From positions 1 through 64,000 of the forward strand of contig NW_027437445.1 in assembly GCF_964204645.1 (NCBI RefSeq): 64,000 nucleotides of DNA. Reading direction: 5' to 3'. This stretch comes from Tubulanus polymorphus (lineage: Eukaryota; Nemertea; Palaeonemertea; Tubulaniformes; Tubulanidae). Each line of letters opens with the position of its first letter. The first letter of the stretch is position 1. The position numbers were made by a program, and so were the translations under genes. Below, one piece after another: positions 22,031 through 33,490 of this stretch. The notes beneath the pieces were generated by a model. That model did no database searches. It worked only from the letters and a program-made list of their open reading frames with translations, and was not told where the DNA came from.

Positions 22031-23383
22031 TTATGCGTTTACGTTTGGTTTTTTTGACGTTTTTTCAGCCGACGGTGGCGTTGATGTTAAAGATCGCTCT
22101 TTGCGTTTGAGTTTATTTCCAGAACCCGGAGTTTGGAAAACATCACGATCTCCAGTGCCGTCAATCGCTTCGCAGAAGTTTTTAATCAGCGCCAGCTTTC
22201 CAGTCTCGTTCAGATGAACACCACTTTTATCTGTTGGCGAGTAAAAACGCTCCTGCGTCTTTCCCGAAGCTGTTTTAAGCAAGGTGTCATTGTCAATGAA
22301 ACAAATGTTTTGTTTTGTACATAGTTTTTCCATATAACTGTTAACCCCTTTTGCAGCGTTATTGAATGCCTTTACGTTGTTGTCGCCTCCTTTTCTTGGT
22401 ATTATACTGGATAAGAAAACATGCGCATTTGGGTAATGTTCTGTAGTCTTAGCTAGAGCTCAAGACAAATTCATTTTAACTGAGTCAGTGTCATTCTTGT
22501 TGTTATTTACATCGTTGGTACCCAAGTGTAAAATTACGTCACCAATTGACGACCTATCCGGAACCGCGGAATCAATTTCAGTCAGAAGTGACGATATTTT
22601 ATCGCTGGTTGCGCCTGGTTGGTAAATAATAACACCTGTTGGGATATCACATTCCCGAAGATTTGAGTCCCCGATTACGACAATTTCGGTTGTAGGTGCT
22701 TCTTCGGGCTTCTTCGCATCATTGGTTTCGGCTCTGCCAGGTTCAATATCACGCTGCTTAACTAGCGGACAATCACGCCTTATATGATCCGGCAATTTAC
22801 ATTCATGGCACAATCGGTTATTAAAACGGTTTGGACAGTCAAACGATTTATGATCACTGTTCATGCCCATAGACATACAGCGCTGGCAGTAACTATCACA
22901 GAACAAGCGCACTGAAAAATCCCCAATTTTCGTGTGGTTGGGCATAACGGTTTTAATGTTATTTAACTGTAAATATCTAGTTCCAGTGAATATAGAAGAT
23001 CCTTTGATGACACCCTTTTTTATAGAACCGCTAACATAGTCTCCGAACTGAGATATAAAAGCTACGATTGTTCTGTCATCCATTTCGATAGGAGCGTCTA
23101 CGACTTTAATGTTAATCACATTCACATCAACGTCCGTAAATCTAACGTTAGTTTTCAGCACCTGGAAGGTCTCGTCGGACAGTGTAGATTTCGTATCATT
23201 ATCTGTAGCAGTCACTATACAATAAGAGTTAGTAAGTTGAACTGAAAGAATCTTACTCACGTCGACTTTCGACTTGAGACCATCTACAACATCCAAATGA
23301 GACAATTTTCCTTTACCAAACTGTCTCAAATCAAATTTAACTGAATTCTCCCTGGTAATACTTGATTTTTGTTGACTTTCCAT
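22031..23383 (-). pseudogene. CR1-like LINE ORF1 with SGNH esterase domain
   Basis: About 450 codons from ATG 23383, with one in-frame TGA at 22460-22462. The N-terminal half is RRM-like (KVDVSKILSVQLTNSYCIVTA ... RYLQLNNIKTVMPNH region), followed by two CCHC-like knuckles (CDSYCQRCMSMGMNSDHKSF and CHECKLPDHIRRDC). The C-terminal half is an SGNH hydrolase: GDSNLRE (block I Ser), HLGTNDVNNN (block III) and SGVHLNETGK (block V His). Many CR1 ORF1 proteins carry such an esterase, thought to act in RNA or membrane association. A Lys/Arg-rich tail ends the protein. Confidence 0.88.
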
Positions 23384-23477
23384 GGTAATATCTCCTCTGA
23401 TCCGCTAATAATCAACAATATTTGTGGAGCTCCAAATTAACGTGGCTACTAGTAATCCGCCATTTTCTCTTCAGCAG

Positions 23478-24761
23478 CTCCAAATGCTGCTTTGCTACTA
23501 TCAGCAAACACGTGTATTTCATAATTCTGGGTTTGCGGTTGACTTAAGTATTTCCTTGATAACACAATTTATGACGCACGTGACAAATCATTCCGAATCG
23601 AGAACCATTTTTCTCGCATTGATTCGTCCTGTACTGGGTCGCCCCAGCCTAGATTAAGTTTCCAGAGTTCCTGGATGTACATCTTAGCCCTGACCTGTAC
23701 GGGAGCCAGAAAACCAAGCGGATCATATAACTTCGACGCCGCACTAACTACCTCACGTTTTGTCACCAGATCGGACGTTTCGTCATCTACCTTGATGCTA
23801 AGGGTGTCGTTATGAGTGTCCCATCGGATCCCGAGGACGTTCGCGATGGGTTTCGACTCGGCTACTCCATACGAGCTCGCCAAGTTACGCAGTCTCTGGC
23901 AATTAGTTGCCCACGCTCTGAGGGCCAAGCCTGCAGAATTCATTATTTCGTTTGATTGTGCATAAAAGTTTATCGCTTTGTCCTCAGGTGTTACTCCAGT
24001 GACGATATTATCCACGTATATGTTTTCGGCCAATTTCCCCGCGGTTTCGCAATCGTAATTGGCTAAGTGGGATTTGACAGTGGCATTAAGGACAAACGGG
24101 CTCGAGACCGCTCCGAACAGGATACTTTTAAACTGAAGTACTTTGAAATCGCTTTCCGGATCATTCGGGTCGGTTAACCACAAGAATTTGGTATACTTCC
24201 GATCGTGTTCGTGGAGTCTTATTTGTAAAAATGCCTTTTCGATATCGGTGGATATTCCCGTAGAGTACAATCGAAATCGCAACAATATAGATACCAAATC
24301 GTTAAGGAGCGGGGGTCCAGTTTCCAAGCAATCATTCAACGACGGTTCGCTTCCGACTCTACAACTGCAGTCGAAAACGATTCTGAGAGGCGTGGTAGTA
24401 GAGTCCTTTTTTACTCCTCGGTGGGGTAAATAGTGTCCGATACTAAAGGTGTCATGTGTTACATCCTCTATGAAATCACGCGACAGTTGTTCTTCAATTA
24501 TTGTATCGTATACGGTTCTCATTTCTGCGGATAAACTGCGAGTCCGTGCTTCGGCCACGTGTCTGTTGTCCGGCAAGGGGCCGTGGCTTTCTTTCCAAGG
24601 TAGTTTCGCAGTATAGCGTCCATCGCTGTCAACAGTTAGATGGGTTTTAATATAGTCCGAATAAGCAAGTCCACGGTTTTTTATCAAAGAAGCGTCATCT
24701 TTGATGCCGATCGTTTCTAAGTCCCAAAACGATTGTAATGAGACTTCCTCTCCGCGGTGCG
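23478..24761 (-). pseudogene. BEL/Pao reverse transcriptase and start of RNase H
   Basis: Begins SHRGEEVSLQSFWDLETIGI at the edge of the foldback element. RT blocks are LPHRGVKKDSTTTPLRIVFD, then STDIEKAFLQIRLHEHDR, LQFKSILFGAVSSPFVLNAT and NIYVDNIVTG (YVDN catalytic motif, a variant used in this superfamily). The thumb region is VVSAASKLYDPLGFLAPVQV. An in-frame TAA at 23569-23571 follows DLSRAS; the frame continues through YLSQPQTQNYEIHVFADSSK, the first RNase H strand with its Asp, up to the LINE insertion. Residues read upstream as MAASNCKMVY belong to the foldback arm. Confidence 0.88.
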
Positions 24762-26525
24762 AATAAACCATTTTACAGTTGCTAGCCGCCATTTTGTTAG
24801 GGTACTTTTGTCCCGTATTGTTGGGTCATTTTTTTCTCTTTTTTAAAAACTATCCGTGATGTGTATTGTATCATATTTCATCTGTCGATGGATGGATTTT
24901 GACAACTTCAGCAACATTCAAACCGCGTGAATCTCTAGTTTTCAGTTATGTAAAAATCATTTCTCAAATTTACAACAATGCGACATGAGAACGATATAAA
25001 AATCGGTGGTCAGTTTTTGCCGTGCGCATAGAAATCCAGGGTACTGAACTTTGAAGTTCGTTATTTTCAGAAATAATTTTCTAAAAAATCCAAACATTTC
25101 AAGCACTGTGCGCATAAACACCCCCTTTTAGGTGAACTTTGAAATTTTAAGATATCTTGCCTAGTTTTTTTCCTATGGCACTTTAACTGCAGCGCGTGTA
25201 TTGTCATTCCGAGATTCGGCGCTGTTTTCTTTGCGTGTATTTCAGTATATGGGTGTTATTTCTTCATTTTCACTACACTTGTCTCTACGGAAAATGGTTT
25301 TAATTGTTGGTACGAGTATCAGGTTTAAATATCACGTCGTTTATGCAATATAATAGATCGAAGACATTAGAGATGTTGGGGTTTAAGGGATTTTTCTGAC
25401 CAGTTTTAGCAGCGAGACTGAGCGGCATTTTGATCACGCATTCGAAGTTGCGCGCGGGAGAATATATGGGCCTATATTGAGATGGAAGAAGAAAAGAAAT
25501 ATAACACTCAAAATCGAGTATGATGACCATTTAAATCAGTAGTCTATCAATAAATTTACATAAAAATCTACTGAAATTAGATGGATGGAGAAGTGGTCAA
25601 AAAGCTGGACAAATGGGGTGGGGCAAATATTCAGCTACTTTCTATGAATACTTTCTATTAAGTACACTCAAGATTGATTAGATTGGGAAGAAAATGTAGG
25701 AAAACGTTTTCTTGTTTTGGTGGTGAAATATCAAGTATCAAGTTCGAATGTCAGACGCAGGTGATAAAAAGTAAAAAGTGACATCTACCATCACAAAAAC
25801 GCAAGAAGTGTGTGGATTGCATTTACAACAAAAGAGTGATATTTTGGGTTTTCTTGGGTGCATGTACGTAAGCCTCTGCCTGCTGTAAAAGCGGCTACCA
25901 TTACAGCCATTACGAACTAGCGCCGGAGAACGGAATACAGTATTAATGCCGTAATATTTAAACCTGATACTCGTACCAACAATTAAAACCATTTTCCGTA
26001 GAGACAAGTGTAGTGAAAATGAAGAAATAACACCCATATACTGAAATACACGCAAAGAAAACAGCGCCGAATCTCGGAATGACAATACACGCGCTGCAGT
26101 TAAAGTGCCATAGGAAAAAAACTAGGCAAGATATCTTAAAATTTCAAAGTTCACCTAAAAGGGGGTGTTTATGCGCACAGTGCTTGAAATGTTTGGATTT
26201 TTTAGAAAATTATTTCTGAAAATAACGAACTTCAAAGTTCAGTACCCTGGATTTCTATGCGCACGGCAAAAACTGACCACCGATTTTTATATCGCTCTAA
26301 TGTCGCATTGTTGTAAATTTGAGAAATGATTTTTACATAACTGAAAACTAGAGATTCACGCGGTTTGAATGTTGCTGAAGTTGTCAAAATCCATCCATCG
26401 ACAGATGAAATATGATACAATACACATCACGGATAGTTTTTAAAAAAGAGAAAAAAATTACCCAACAATACGGGACAAAAGTACCCTAACAAAATGGCGG
26501 CTAGCAACTGTAAAATGGTTTATTG
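24762..26525. mobile_element. Foldback element with ~570-bp inverted arms
   Basis: Left arm 24762-25332 and right arm 25954-26525 are near-perfect reverse complements, starting AATAAACCATTTTACAGTTG. The ~620-bp centre has no credible coding sequence. It sits between the protease and RT parts of the BEL/Pao gene and splits codons for MDLN and SHRG. Removing TAAACC...GGTTTA joins pol in frame, which fits either no duplication or a 2-bp one; a TA duplication would also fit if pol had a 2-base indel. The superfamily is not assigned. It has no transposase, so it is non-autonomous. Confidence 0.85.
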
Positions 26526-28431
26526 AGATCCATATTTCTCACACAAGATACGTTGAGAACGGTTGAATTCCTTACTCCGGTGAGTAAGGTGTGGCTCGGT
26601 ATGGGCCCTGATAAGAGATACCCTATACGTGATGAAACGGCAGTCGGGCCGTAGCCCTTCACGGTATTATCGCCGACTATAGACCAGTAGTAATCGGCGC
26701 CAATTAATACATCGATATCAAAGTCGCCGGTTATTGATGATGGCTGTTCCGCTAGAGTTAGGTTAGGTTTCGCTGATGCGGAAGATCCAAAACTTTATTG
26801 TTTACAAGATTGCTGATTGGCGTGGAGATGGTCGGTATCACGAGGGCTTCAATTAGTATCGGTGAACCCTCTGATGACGCGATGTTAAAGTTCGTTCTTT
26901 GAAGTAATCGCCGACCGGCCAGTTGTTCTCCGAACGTCGCCAGATTGATTTCCTCTAGGCCCAGATGTGGGAGATTTAAGCTGACAGAAATTCGCGTCGT
27001 GATAAACGATCTATGGCTGCCTTCGTCCAGTAAAATGTTTATCTTACGACCATTCGAGCGGTTATTAGCGGAAGTTGATGGCGAAAAAATCTCCGCCACA
27101 GCTGTTTTAAGAAGTATGGGCCCATCTGGTCGTGGTTGTTGGGCGCCGGCATACGTTTGATGAACAGTTTTTATATCGTGAGAATCGCTTCTGCTTCCGT
27201 TTTGTGGTCGATTTTTCGTAGAAATCTCGCGCGTTTCTGTAAGGGAGGAACCACATAGTAACGTGTGATGTTTCCCTCTGCACTTTTTACATGTGTTCTT
27301 GGATTTACAGTCCCGAGAACGATGAGTGCCCATGCAATTAAAACAAAGTTTATCACGTTTAACGATATCCAGGCGTTTCTCTGGTTCGGTTACAAGAACA
27401 CAATCTGACGCGAAATGTGTCCCTTTACAAAATGTACATTTTAATGGTTTTCTCTTGATCGCATTGCCCACGTGGAACGCCGACGTGGTAACCAGGTGAG
27501 CAGTTTCTGGGTACACTGAAACTCCTGCCTGGAACGCTGTTATCTCTCTCGAAAGGGCATCTCGTAACGACTGGAGATTCCAATTCGCGCCGTTATTATC
27601 CCTCGTTATCCGTCGTCGTATCATCCCAGGCAGTTTATCTAAGATAATCGGAGTCAACAAATCTCCGTAGCTATCTTCGTTTTTTCCGAGTGCACTTAGT
27701 CCTCGGATATATGTTTCCAGTTTGTCCGAAAATTCCATCAGACTCTGCATGTCTTCTGTCGGTCGCGTAAGTTCCCATAACGCTCGCATATATGCACTGA
27801 TAATGATTTGCGGTTGCCCATACCTTTTTATCAGGACTTGAAGTGCGTTCGCATAATTCGACGCGGTGAGGGCCAGACCCTCGATCGTTCTGTAAGCTTC
27901 GCCGTTAAGTTGTGCGCGTAAGTATTGGAACTTAACGACGTCGTCGAGATTCGGGTCGTCGTTGACCGCTGAATTGAATCCGTCTATGAATTCCTGCCAT
28001 TTGAGTAAATCGCCGTCGAATTTTGCGAGCGTAAGTTTAGGTAGATTTACCTTGTTCGGGCGAAATGGCGTCGCAGAAGCACCGGAATTGTTCATCGAAG
28101 AATTATGAGGTTGTGTTGTGTTCGTCGCCTTTTCTACAAATCGGATTATTAGGTCGCGTTTTTCGATGACGCTAGATCTGAAGTCCTCTGCTTCTTGAAT
28201 CGTGTCCGAAAGATGCGTTAAGGGAGTTAGGTCCTCGATCGTCGAGTCTAGCTTCTCTAGTCGACTTAACTTTTCTGTGATCTGCTCGATGTAAATATTT
28301 AGTAAATCTACATCGTCTTCGGTCGTTCGAAAATCTTCGACGATTGTTGACGATTTCACGACGAGATCATCAACTTTCTGCCTGATTGCAGTTCGTGTGA
28401 TTGTCGACCGGTTCAGTTGAGTATCCTCCAT
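26526..28431 (-). pseudogene. BEL/Pao Gag and aspartic protease
   Basis: Gag starts at ATG 28431 (MEDTQLNRSTITRTA). An N-terminal coiled-coil region is followed by DUF1759 (LPKLTLAKFDGDLLKWQEFI ... YLRAQLNGEAYRTIEGL), then three CCHC-type knuckles (CTFCKGTHFASDC, CFNCMGTHRSRDC, CKKCRGKHHTLLC). The aspartic protease begins INILLDEGSHRSFI, where the usual D-S/T-G reads D-E-G. A frameshift near 26785 ends the main frame at 26758. The protease continues in the next frame (LTLAEQPSSITGDFDIDVLI, then SGPIPSHTLLTG) to the foldback insertion at 26525. Confidence 0.88.
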
Positions 28432-28457
28432 TCGGCTGATCCTGGTCACGGCACCAA

Positions 28458-28699
28458 TGTGGCGTTGCGAGTCACAAAGAAGACCAGGTTCGGAGATAAA
28501 AGAAGAGAAAGACTAAAAACACGACGGGTTCAGTCTACAGATCATAAGATACTCGTTTATTTCGGTCACACACAGGCTAACCACCTTTCCCGACTGCACA
28601 TGCGCATGCTAATATATATGATGATTCGCTACATAGGCTAAGGGGGAGTGAACACTTTATGGTAACTGACATATTTACATAAACATCCTGTTCTCGACA
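28458..28699 (-). repeat. BEL/Pao 5' LTR
   Basis: Matches 15995-16238 with few differences. The primer-binding-like TTGGTGCCGTGACCAGG (minus strand) begins one base inside at 28457. TGATT at 28700-28704 completes the target duplication. Confidence 0.92.
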
Positions 28700-29096
28700 T
28701 GATTTCCCCTTTGATTATTTGTTATTTGTTCTCTCATCAATTTCGTCTCTGACTTAACTTGTATTCACCTTTGTTTTAATTTAAGTGCCCCCTTGTTTGT
28801 CTTTCTTTTTACTACTGACTTTAAGTTTCATTTATAATTATACTCACTATTGTTGTTTATAATCACCCCTTAGTTTGCTTCCCTTTAATCTATTTTAGCG
28901 TGTAACTGTTTCTACGTTAATTTTCCTTTAGTTTGTATCATCTCTCTGGATTGTATATATATCTCATAATTTCTGTAGTATCTCATTATTCCTGAAGATG
29001 ACTATTAGGATATAGTCGAAACGTTGAAATAAACTACTATCTCGAAGTTTCATTTTCGGACTTTTTATTATCATTGTGGGATTCTCTCCTCAAATA
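28700..29096 (+). mobile_element. Penelope-like element, plus-strand copy, part 2 (3' end)
   Basis: Continues the Penelope copy interrupted at 15994. It matches the reverse complement of 13800-14234 and ends TTATCATTGTGGGATTCTCT at about 29096. The sequence beyond is MULE interior. Confidence 0.85.
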
Positions 29097-29985
29097 CAGT
29101 AGTTTCTCAAGAAAGTCAAATGCCGCCCGCGTCATCAAAAAGTACCTAATAAAAAGTAAAATGCGCTCGCCCGCATCGACAAAGCATAATCGTCACTTTT
29201 TTATGAAAATTAAAACCCGCTCGCCCGCATAGCTGTATAATGTATGACAGAGATTTTTTTCTGCGGCCGTTTATATGCTCATCCTCCACGTACTGGTAAT
29301 TCACATTTTACGGTGACAACAACAGCGGCAAGTTCGTTTCTTCTTACGTCATTTCGAGGAAGCGAAAATGATTGTCTTAGCTTCGATTAATTGTGACGAT
29401 ATAGTTTGATTTTATAGGTAAGGGAGCTTCTTAATTCTAAATACAGTTTTTTTGCATATGTTCTACATGTACTTGCACTGCTGGTTTGTTTGGCATTGGT
29501 AAAAAAAGCTTCCCTCCCGCGTCTCTTGTATAAGTCTCAAGTTGAGCTTTTTATTTTAACTTTTTTATTTAAAAAAAGCAATAAAAATAAAATTCGCCCG
29601 CCCTCGTCACTTTCCAGAAAAAAAATCTGATGAGAAACTAGGGTATTTCTTTGTGTGGCCTAAACGACTTTCCAGGCCTCAATGAGCCCAATAAAAAAAT
29701 AGAAAACAATTAGAATATATAACATTTACAACAGAAATTTATTCATCCTCAATAATTAATTCAACCTCATCACACACATGAAATGAAACAAACAGGAGTG
29801 CTCATCTGTTTACTAATTCATATTTTATAATATCTATAAAATAAGGTCATATACCTGTTGTTTTTTCCATGACGCTTATTTTGTACAGCAATTGAAATAT
29901 CCTACCATAATCCTGCTGCCTTACTTGGTCACAGCAAACACGGACCTTTGACTAAATAACTTTGATAGCCTACTTTCTGACTTCC

Positions 29986-30027
<42 letters not shown>

Positions 30028-30056
30028 CAATAACAACAATAACAACAATAACAACG

Positions 30057-30095
<39 letters not shown>

Positions 30096-30177
30096 ATAAT
30101 AAACAATAATAAACAATAATAAACAATAATAAACAATAATAAACAATAATAAATAATAATAAATAATAGTAATAATA

Positions 30178-30209
<32 letters not shown>

Positions 30210-30448
30210 TAACAATAATAAATAATAATAAATAATAATAAATAATAATAAATAATAATAATAAATAATAATAATAATAAATGTATTTTCTATTCCTTAG
30301 CTCGGATAATTTGCAGGTACCAATTTGTCTGAGCAAGGCAAAGTTTTCTGTAATAATGTATACTGTTATGTATGAATACAAATTTACATTCTATCAATTT
30401 ATAGACAGCCTTACATAATTTTGTAAATAGGTTACCGGTACAAGAGAT
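29097..30448. other. MULE 3' flank with AAT/AAC microsatellite
   Basis: No gene. A run of AAT, AAC and AATAAATAAT units fills 29985-30285, which makes spurious poly-Leu and poly-Val frames on the minus strand. The segment CTAGGGTATTTCTTTGTGTG at about 29639 echoes (inverted) 13758-13782 close to the other Penelope edge, so it may be an old duplicated site. Confidence 0.5.
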
Positions 30449-30739
30449 TTATTCATACTGTGCTTTGCATATAGGGCATTGGAATTCCCCACTTGGTATT
30501 CTCTTACTGATGCCTACACAGAGAAAATGGCACCAACGTCCACACACATCACATTTGATCCACTGTTACTTTCTACTAGGTGTGCTGGTTCTGCACCCAA
30601 TCATGTCACACACTGTTCGTTCAGCATGAGGCACCTTCTTTGCTGTCCACAGCTTTGCTCTGACGTATTTCCTCATCTTTATTGCCATCTCTTGAGATAA
30701 AATTTGTTGCAAGATGCCCTTTGTTAAAGCCAAAGCATT
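30449..30739 (-). CDS. MULE transposase, last exon: PHD finger
   Basis: After an acceptor at 30740-30741 the frame continues NALALTKGILQQILSQEMAI and ends with a C4HC3 PHD-type finger: CDMIGC, KCDVCGRWCHFLCVG, then EFQCPICKAQYE and stop at 30449. The order Cys-Cys...Cys-x2-Cys...His-x2-Cys...Cys-x2-Cys is complete. An in-frame TAA at 30566-30568 lies inside the finger. PHD fingers read histone-tail modification, so the domain could guide the element to marked chromatin (inference). Confidence 0.75.
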
Positions 30740-30826
30740 CTACAAAATATATCACGAGAAAAATAATTGAGATACAGGTAACTGGTAAATTTTTCGTCCA
30801 AAGCCTAGAACTATAATTCCTCTTAC

Positions 30827-32071
30827 CAGCATAGCAAATGGGCCAAAGCTGCTGCCATCATGCTGCCTTGCAGATCTTATGTTCCCCACTATCCAATCTT
30901 CATCCAAATCACCAGTTGCGCCACTTCTAATTCTCATGAATTTTCTAGTATAAACAAATAAAAAATGAATATATATTTGTATAGTTTGGTGACAATAAAT
31001 TCTATTGTCTACTATCAAACAGCACCAACAGGTGAATGATTTCAAATGAATGCACATACCTCCACTTATCTATAAGGGTAAAATTCTGCTTTGATGACAA
31101 TGGATCCAAAACAGATACAGTTTTTTCAGAAACATTAGCTGCTAATAGTACCCAATGACTGTCACGAACATTTATTAGAACAAATATCCAATCATACACC
31201 GACATCTTAATCTGAAATTGTGACATCGAAATACAGGATCACGAATACATTTTATAAAGCATTCCTAGTGAACTCAATGATGAAAATCAATGGTAATAAG
31301 CTTATCATTTGTGATTACATACAAGTTGATATATTATACGATTCACCACAGTCTTTTATTAAACTTTTTTTTCTCATTAGAAATTACCTTCTTATAATGC
31401 CACATATTTGGACGATTCCATAAAACTGCAAGATATGATGTAAGCACCAATATGTGATGATTATCTTCTTTATTTCTTTCCTCCACAAGCAGACTGAGAT
31501 AACTATTGATAATCTGAAATGAAAGATTGGACTAAGACTTATATAAATCATCAATAATCTACCGGTACTTGAATCCCAATACACTAAGTCCTAAAGCGAG
31601 TACCTTATCATTAAGCCAGTTGTTGCCTTCAAGTGAATTGAAGTCAATCTTTTCCAAAACTTCATCGCAGACGAAAACACGACTGTCATCTTTTGTTATT
31701 TTCATGTCAGGGATACATTCAATTTCGGAATTTAGTTCAGCAAGACTGTTTTCACCTGAAAAAAATTTAAAACACCAAAGAAACAGATAAAAGATTTTTT
31801 GAAATGCTTCGAGTAGGATATGGATAATTTACTGATAAATACATAGTAAATAATAAGATAATACCTTTGAAACATTTGGCACTGGCACTGGCTCTTGCTT
31901 TTGTAATCTTGCGTTTGTTCTGTTACCGGTAATTGTGCTGTAAGAGGATGTTATCTGAATCAAATATGTTTATGATTAGCAAATCCAAGAAAATTCATTG
32001 TAATGTAATGATCTTACCACGACGATGTTTCCTTTTCAGTGACATTTTTATACCAGTACCATTTTCTCCCC
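30827..32071 (-). CDS. MULE transposase: Ulp1-like cysteine protease exons
   Basis: Exons on the minus strand at 32018-32071, about 31880-31950, 31604-31755, 31388-31513, 31060-31211 and 30827-30944, all with GT-AG borders and matching phases. They encode a C48/Ulp1-like domain: FNSLEGNNWLNDK (entry helix), NMWHYKK, RDSHWVLLAAN (catalytic His-Trp), SVLDPLSS (catalytic Asp) and RQHDGSSFGPFAML (oxyanion Gln and nucleophile box). The codon where Cys is expected (30845-30847) reads TTT, Phe, so the protease should be dead. The exon near 31.9 kb has two possible acceptors. Confidence 0.75.
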
Positions 32072-32398
32072 CTTTAAAACATATAATATGAAGTCTTTTT
32101 CAACTTTAAAGCAGAATTCAAAAAAGGTTTCACTTAATTAAGTCTTACTTTGTCTTGATCCAACGTTTGAATAAGTATATATTTAGATTCATCTATGGAA
32201 TGCAATCTGAAACTTTGGTCATTTGTTCGGTCATCACGTTTCTCAACTATTTATAAAATGAATACAAATTTATATGATTTAAGACATATTAAGTGTACCG
32301 GTAGTTTGGAAATATGTTTAATCTGTGTTTTCACTCAATGTGAATCATGGACCATCATTAAGAATTATTATTACGATATTATATACATATATATTTAC

Positions 32399-33417
32399 CT
32401 GAAGAACTATCTGTGCAACAAATACAGAATTCATTGCCAGACTCATTCACAGCTTTACATTTTTTGCATACTGGTACTATCCTAAGAGATACATAAACAA
32501 GTTAAAGGAATTAAATACATGATCCAGTTAAAATGTTTCAAGTGAGAATCATTACATACCTTTGAATATCTTTGGTCTGTGCCATTTCATCTACTGACAT
32601 TTTGGTTCTGTAATTTCGTTTGTATATTGCAGCTTTACTACCATGTCTGTTGGAGTAAGGATGTCTTTTTCTGGTATCTAACGGAATATTCTGTAGACGT
32701 TTAACTGCTTTGTGCTTGATTCTTTTGGCTGCAAGTCGCAAGGCTGATATGTCGATGCCATTCTCTTTCTTAGTGTCCAATTCTAACTCTTCTTTACATC
32801 CCTTCAACGTCAGTTCACATCGATCTAGTGCCTCGCTATCAGTAACGTCATACAACAAATTCTTGATCGATGCCAGTAAATCACGACAGCGAACGATTTG
32901 GGACCTTTTTGGATATTTCTTCATTGGAATATTAGCGTATTCTACGTCAGTTGGATGGTCATCCTGAACATCTGCCAGTATATCCAACGTCTCGTCTTGA
33001 AATGGTTGTTGATCCACTGACCGAAAACAAACTTCCATGTCAACGCTGATGAATGGAGAGTCTCGGTATAATTAATGCTGGCAAGTCGTCGAACGATTTT
33101 CGATTGCGAAATATATATATATAAGATGCTTACAAGGCAGGTATTTGTGCTGCCAGTCATAACAACCACAACTTGGATAACCTTTCTGATTGCAGAAGGA
33201 AATTTCATACGAGTTTTCATTGTCAATTTTGAACTGAAATTTTCCTTTTTCGATGTCTATTACTTCAAAGTGGCTGGCACTGTGAAGCTCTGCAGACGGT
33301 ATTCTCTTCATACAGTGATCAACATTGTCCGATGGTCGATTATGTAAAAATTTCGGTAACGCTGCATTTATCCTCTTGTATCCAGTTGCTGAACATTTGG
33401 TATTCGCATCAATATAT
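32399..33417 (-). CDS. MULE transposase: SWIM zinc finger and C-terminal zinc ribbon
   Basis: Exon 32560-33417 has a SWIM motif: SCGCYDWQHKYLPCKHL (CxC...CxH), usual just C-terminal to the MULE core and needed for DNA binding. An in-frame TAA at 33072-33074, and disorder across a TATATATATA run, suggest small indels here. The frame resumes with YRDSPFISVDMEVCFRSVDQ and a Lys/Arg-rich segment. Exon 32399-32481 adds VCKKCKAVNESGNEFCICC, a CxxC...CxC(C) zinc ribbon. Splice phases agree between the two exons. Confidence 0.78.
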
Positions 33418-33490
33418 CTAAAACACGATTATGTCTACGAGTATTTTTAATAGATCTCCATTCAACAAATAAAATAACATGAATATTTAC

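Larger units (their letters stand above)
18528..23477 (-). mobile_element. CR1-like LINE inserted in the BEL/Pao RNase H
   Basis: About 4.95 kb. The 5' end (AGAGAAAATGGCGGATT on the minus strand) follows directly after the RNase H codons for KAAFGAA. The 3' end is a short tandem of TTGAA/AATTC pentamers, typical of CR1/L2-clade tails. ORF1 has a zinc knuckle and an SGNH esterase domain; ORF2 has APE endonuclease and RT. It appears full length, with one in-frame stop in each ORF. Confidence 0.85.
15995..28699 (-). mobile_element. BEL/Pao LTR retrotransposon (with nested LINE and foldback)
   Basis: Two LTRs of about 243 bp (15995-16238 and 28458-28699), beginning TG and ending CA, enclose gag-pol on the minus strand. 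Just inside the 5' LTR (minus strand) is TTGGTGCCGTGACCAGG, a BEL-type primer-binding region. The domain order is Gag (DUF1759), zinc knuckles, aspartic protease, RT, RNase H and integrase, which is BEL/Pao. A 5-bp duplication flanks it. About 6.7 kb of the span is later insertions. Confidence 0.92.

Noticed and set aside
24762-24792. MAASNCKMVY as N-terminus of the BEL/Pao RT protein
   Set aside because: These codons lie in the foldback arm; the RT is part of a polyprotein and begins after the arm.
29921-30381. Poly-Leu/Tyr and poly-Val/Ile frames
   Set aside because: Translation of an AAT/AAC microsatellite on the opposite strand.
31220-31423. Plus-strand ORFs across 31.2-34.3 kb
   Set aside because: They lie opposite the spliced MULE exons and introns and show no domain or codon support.
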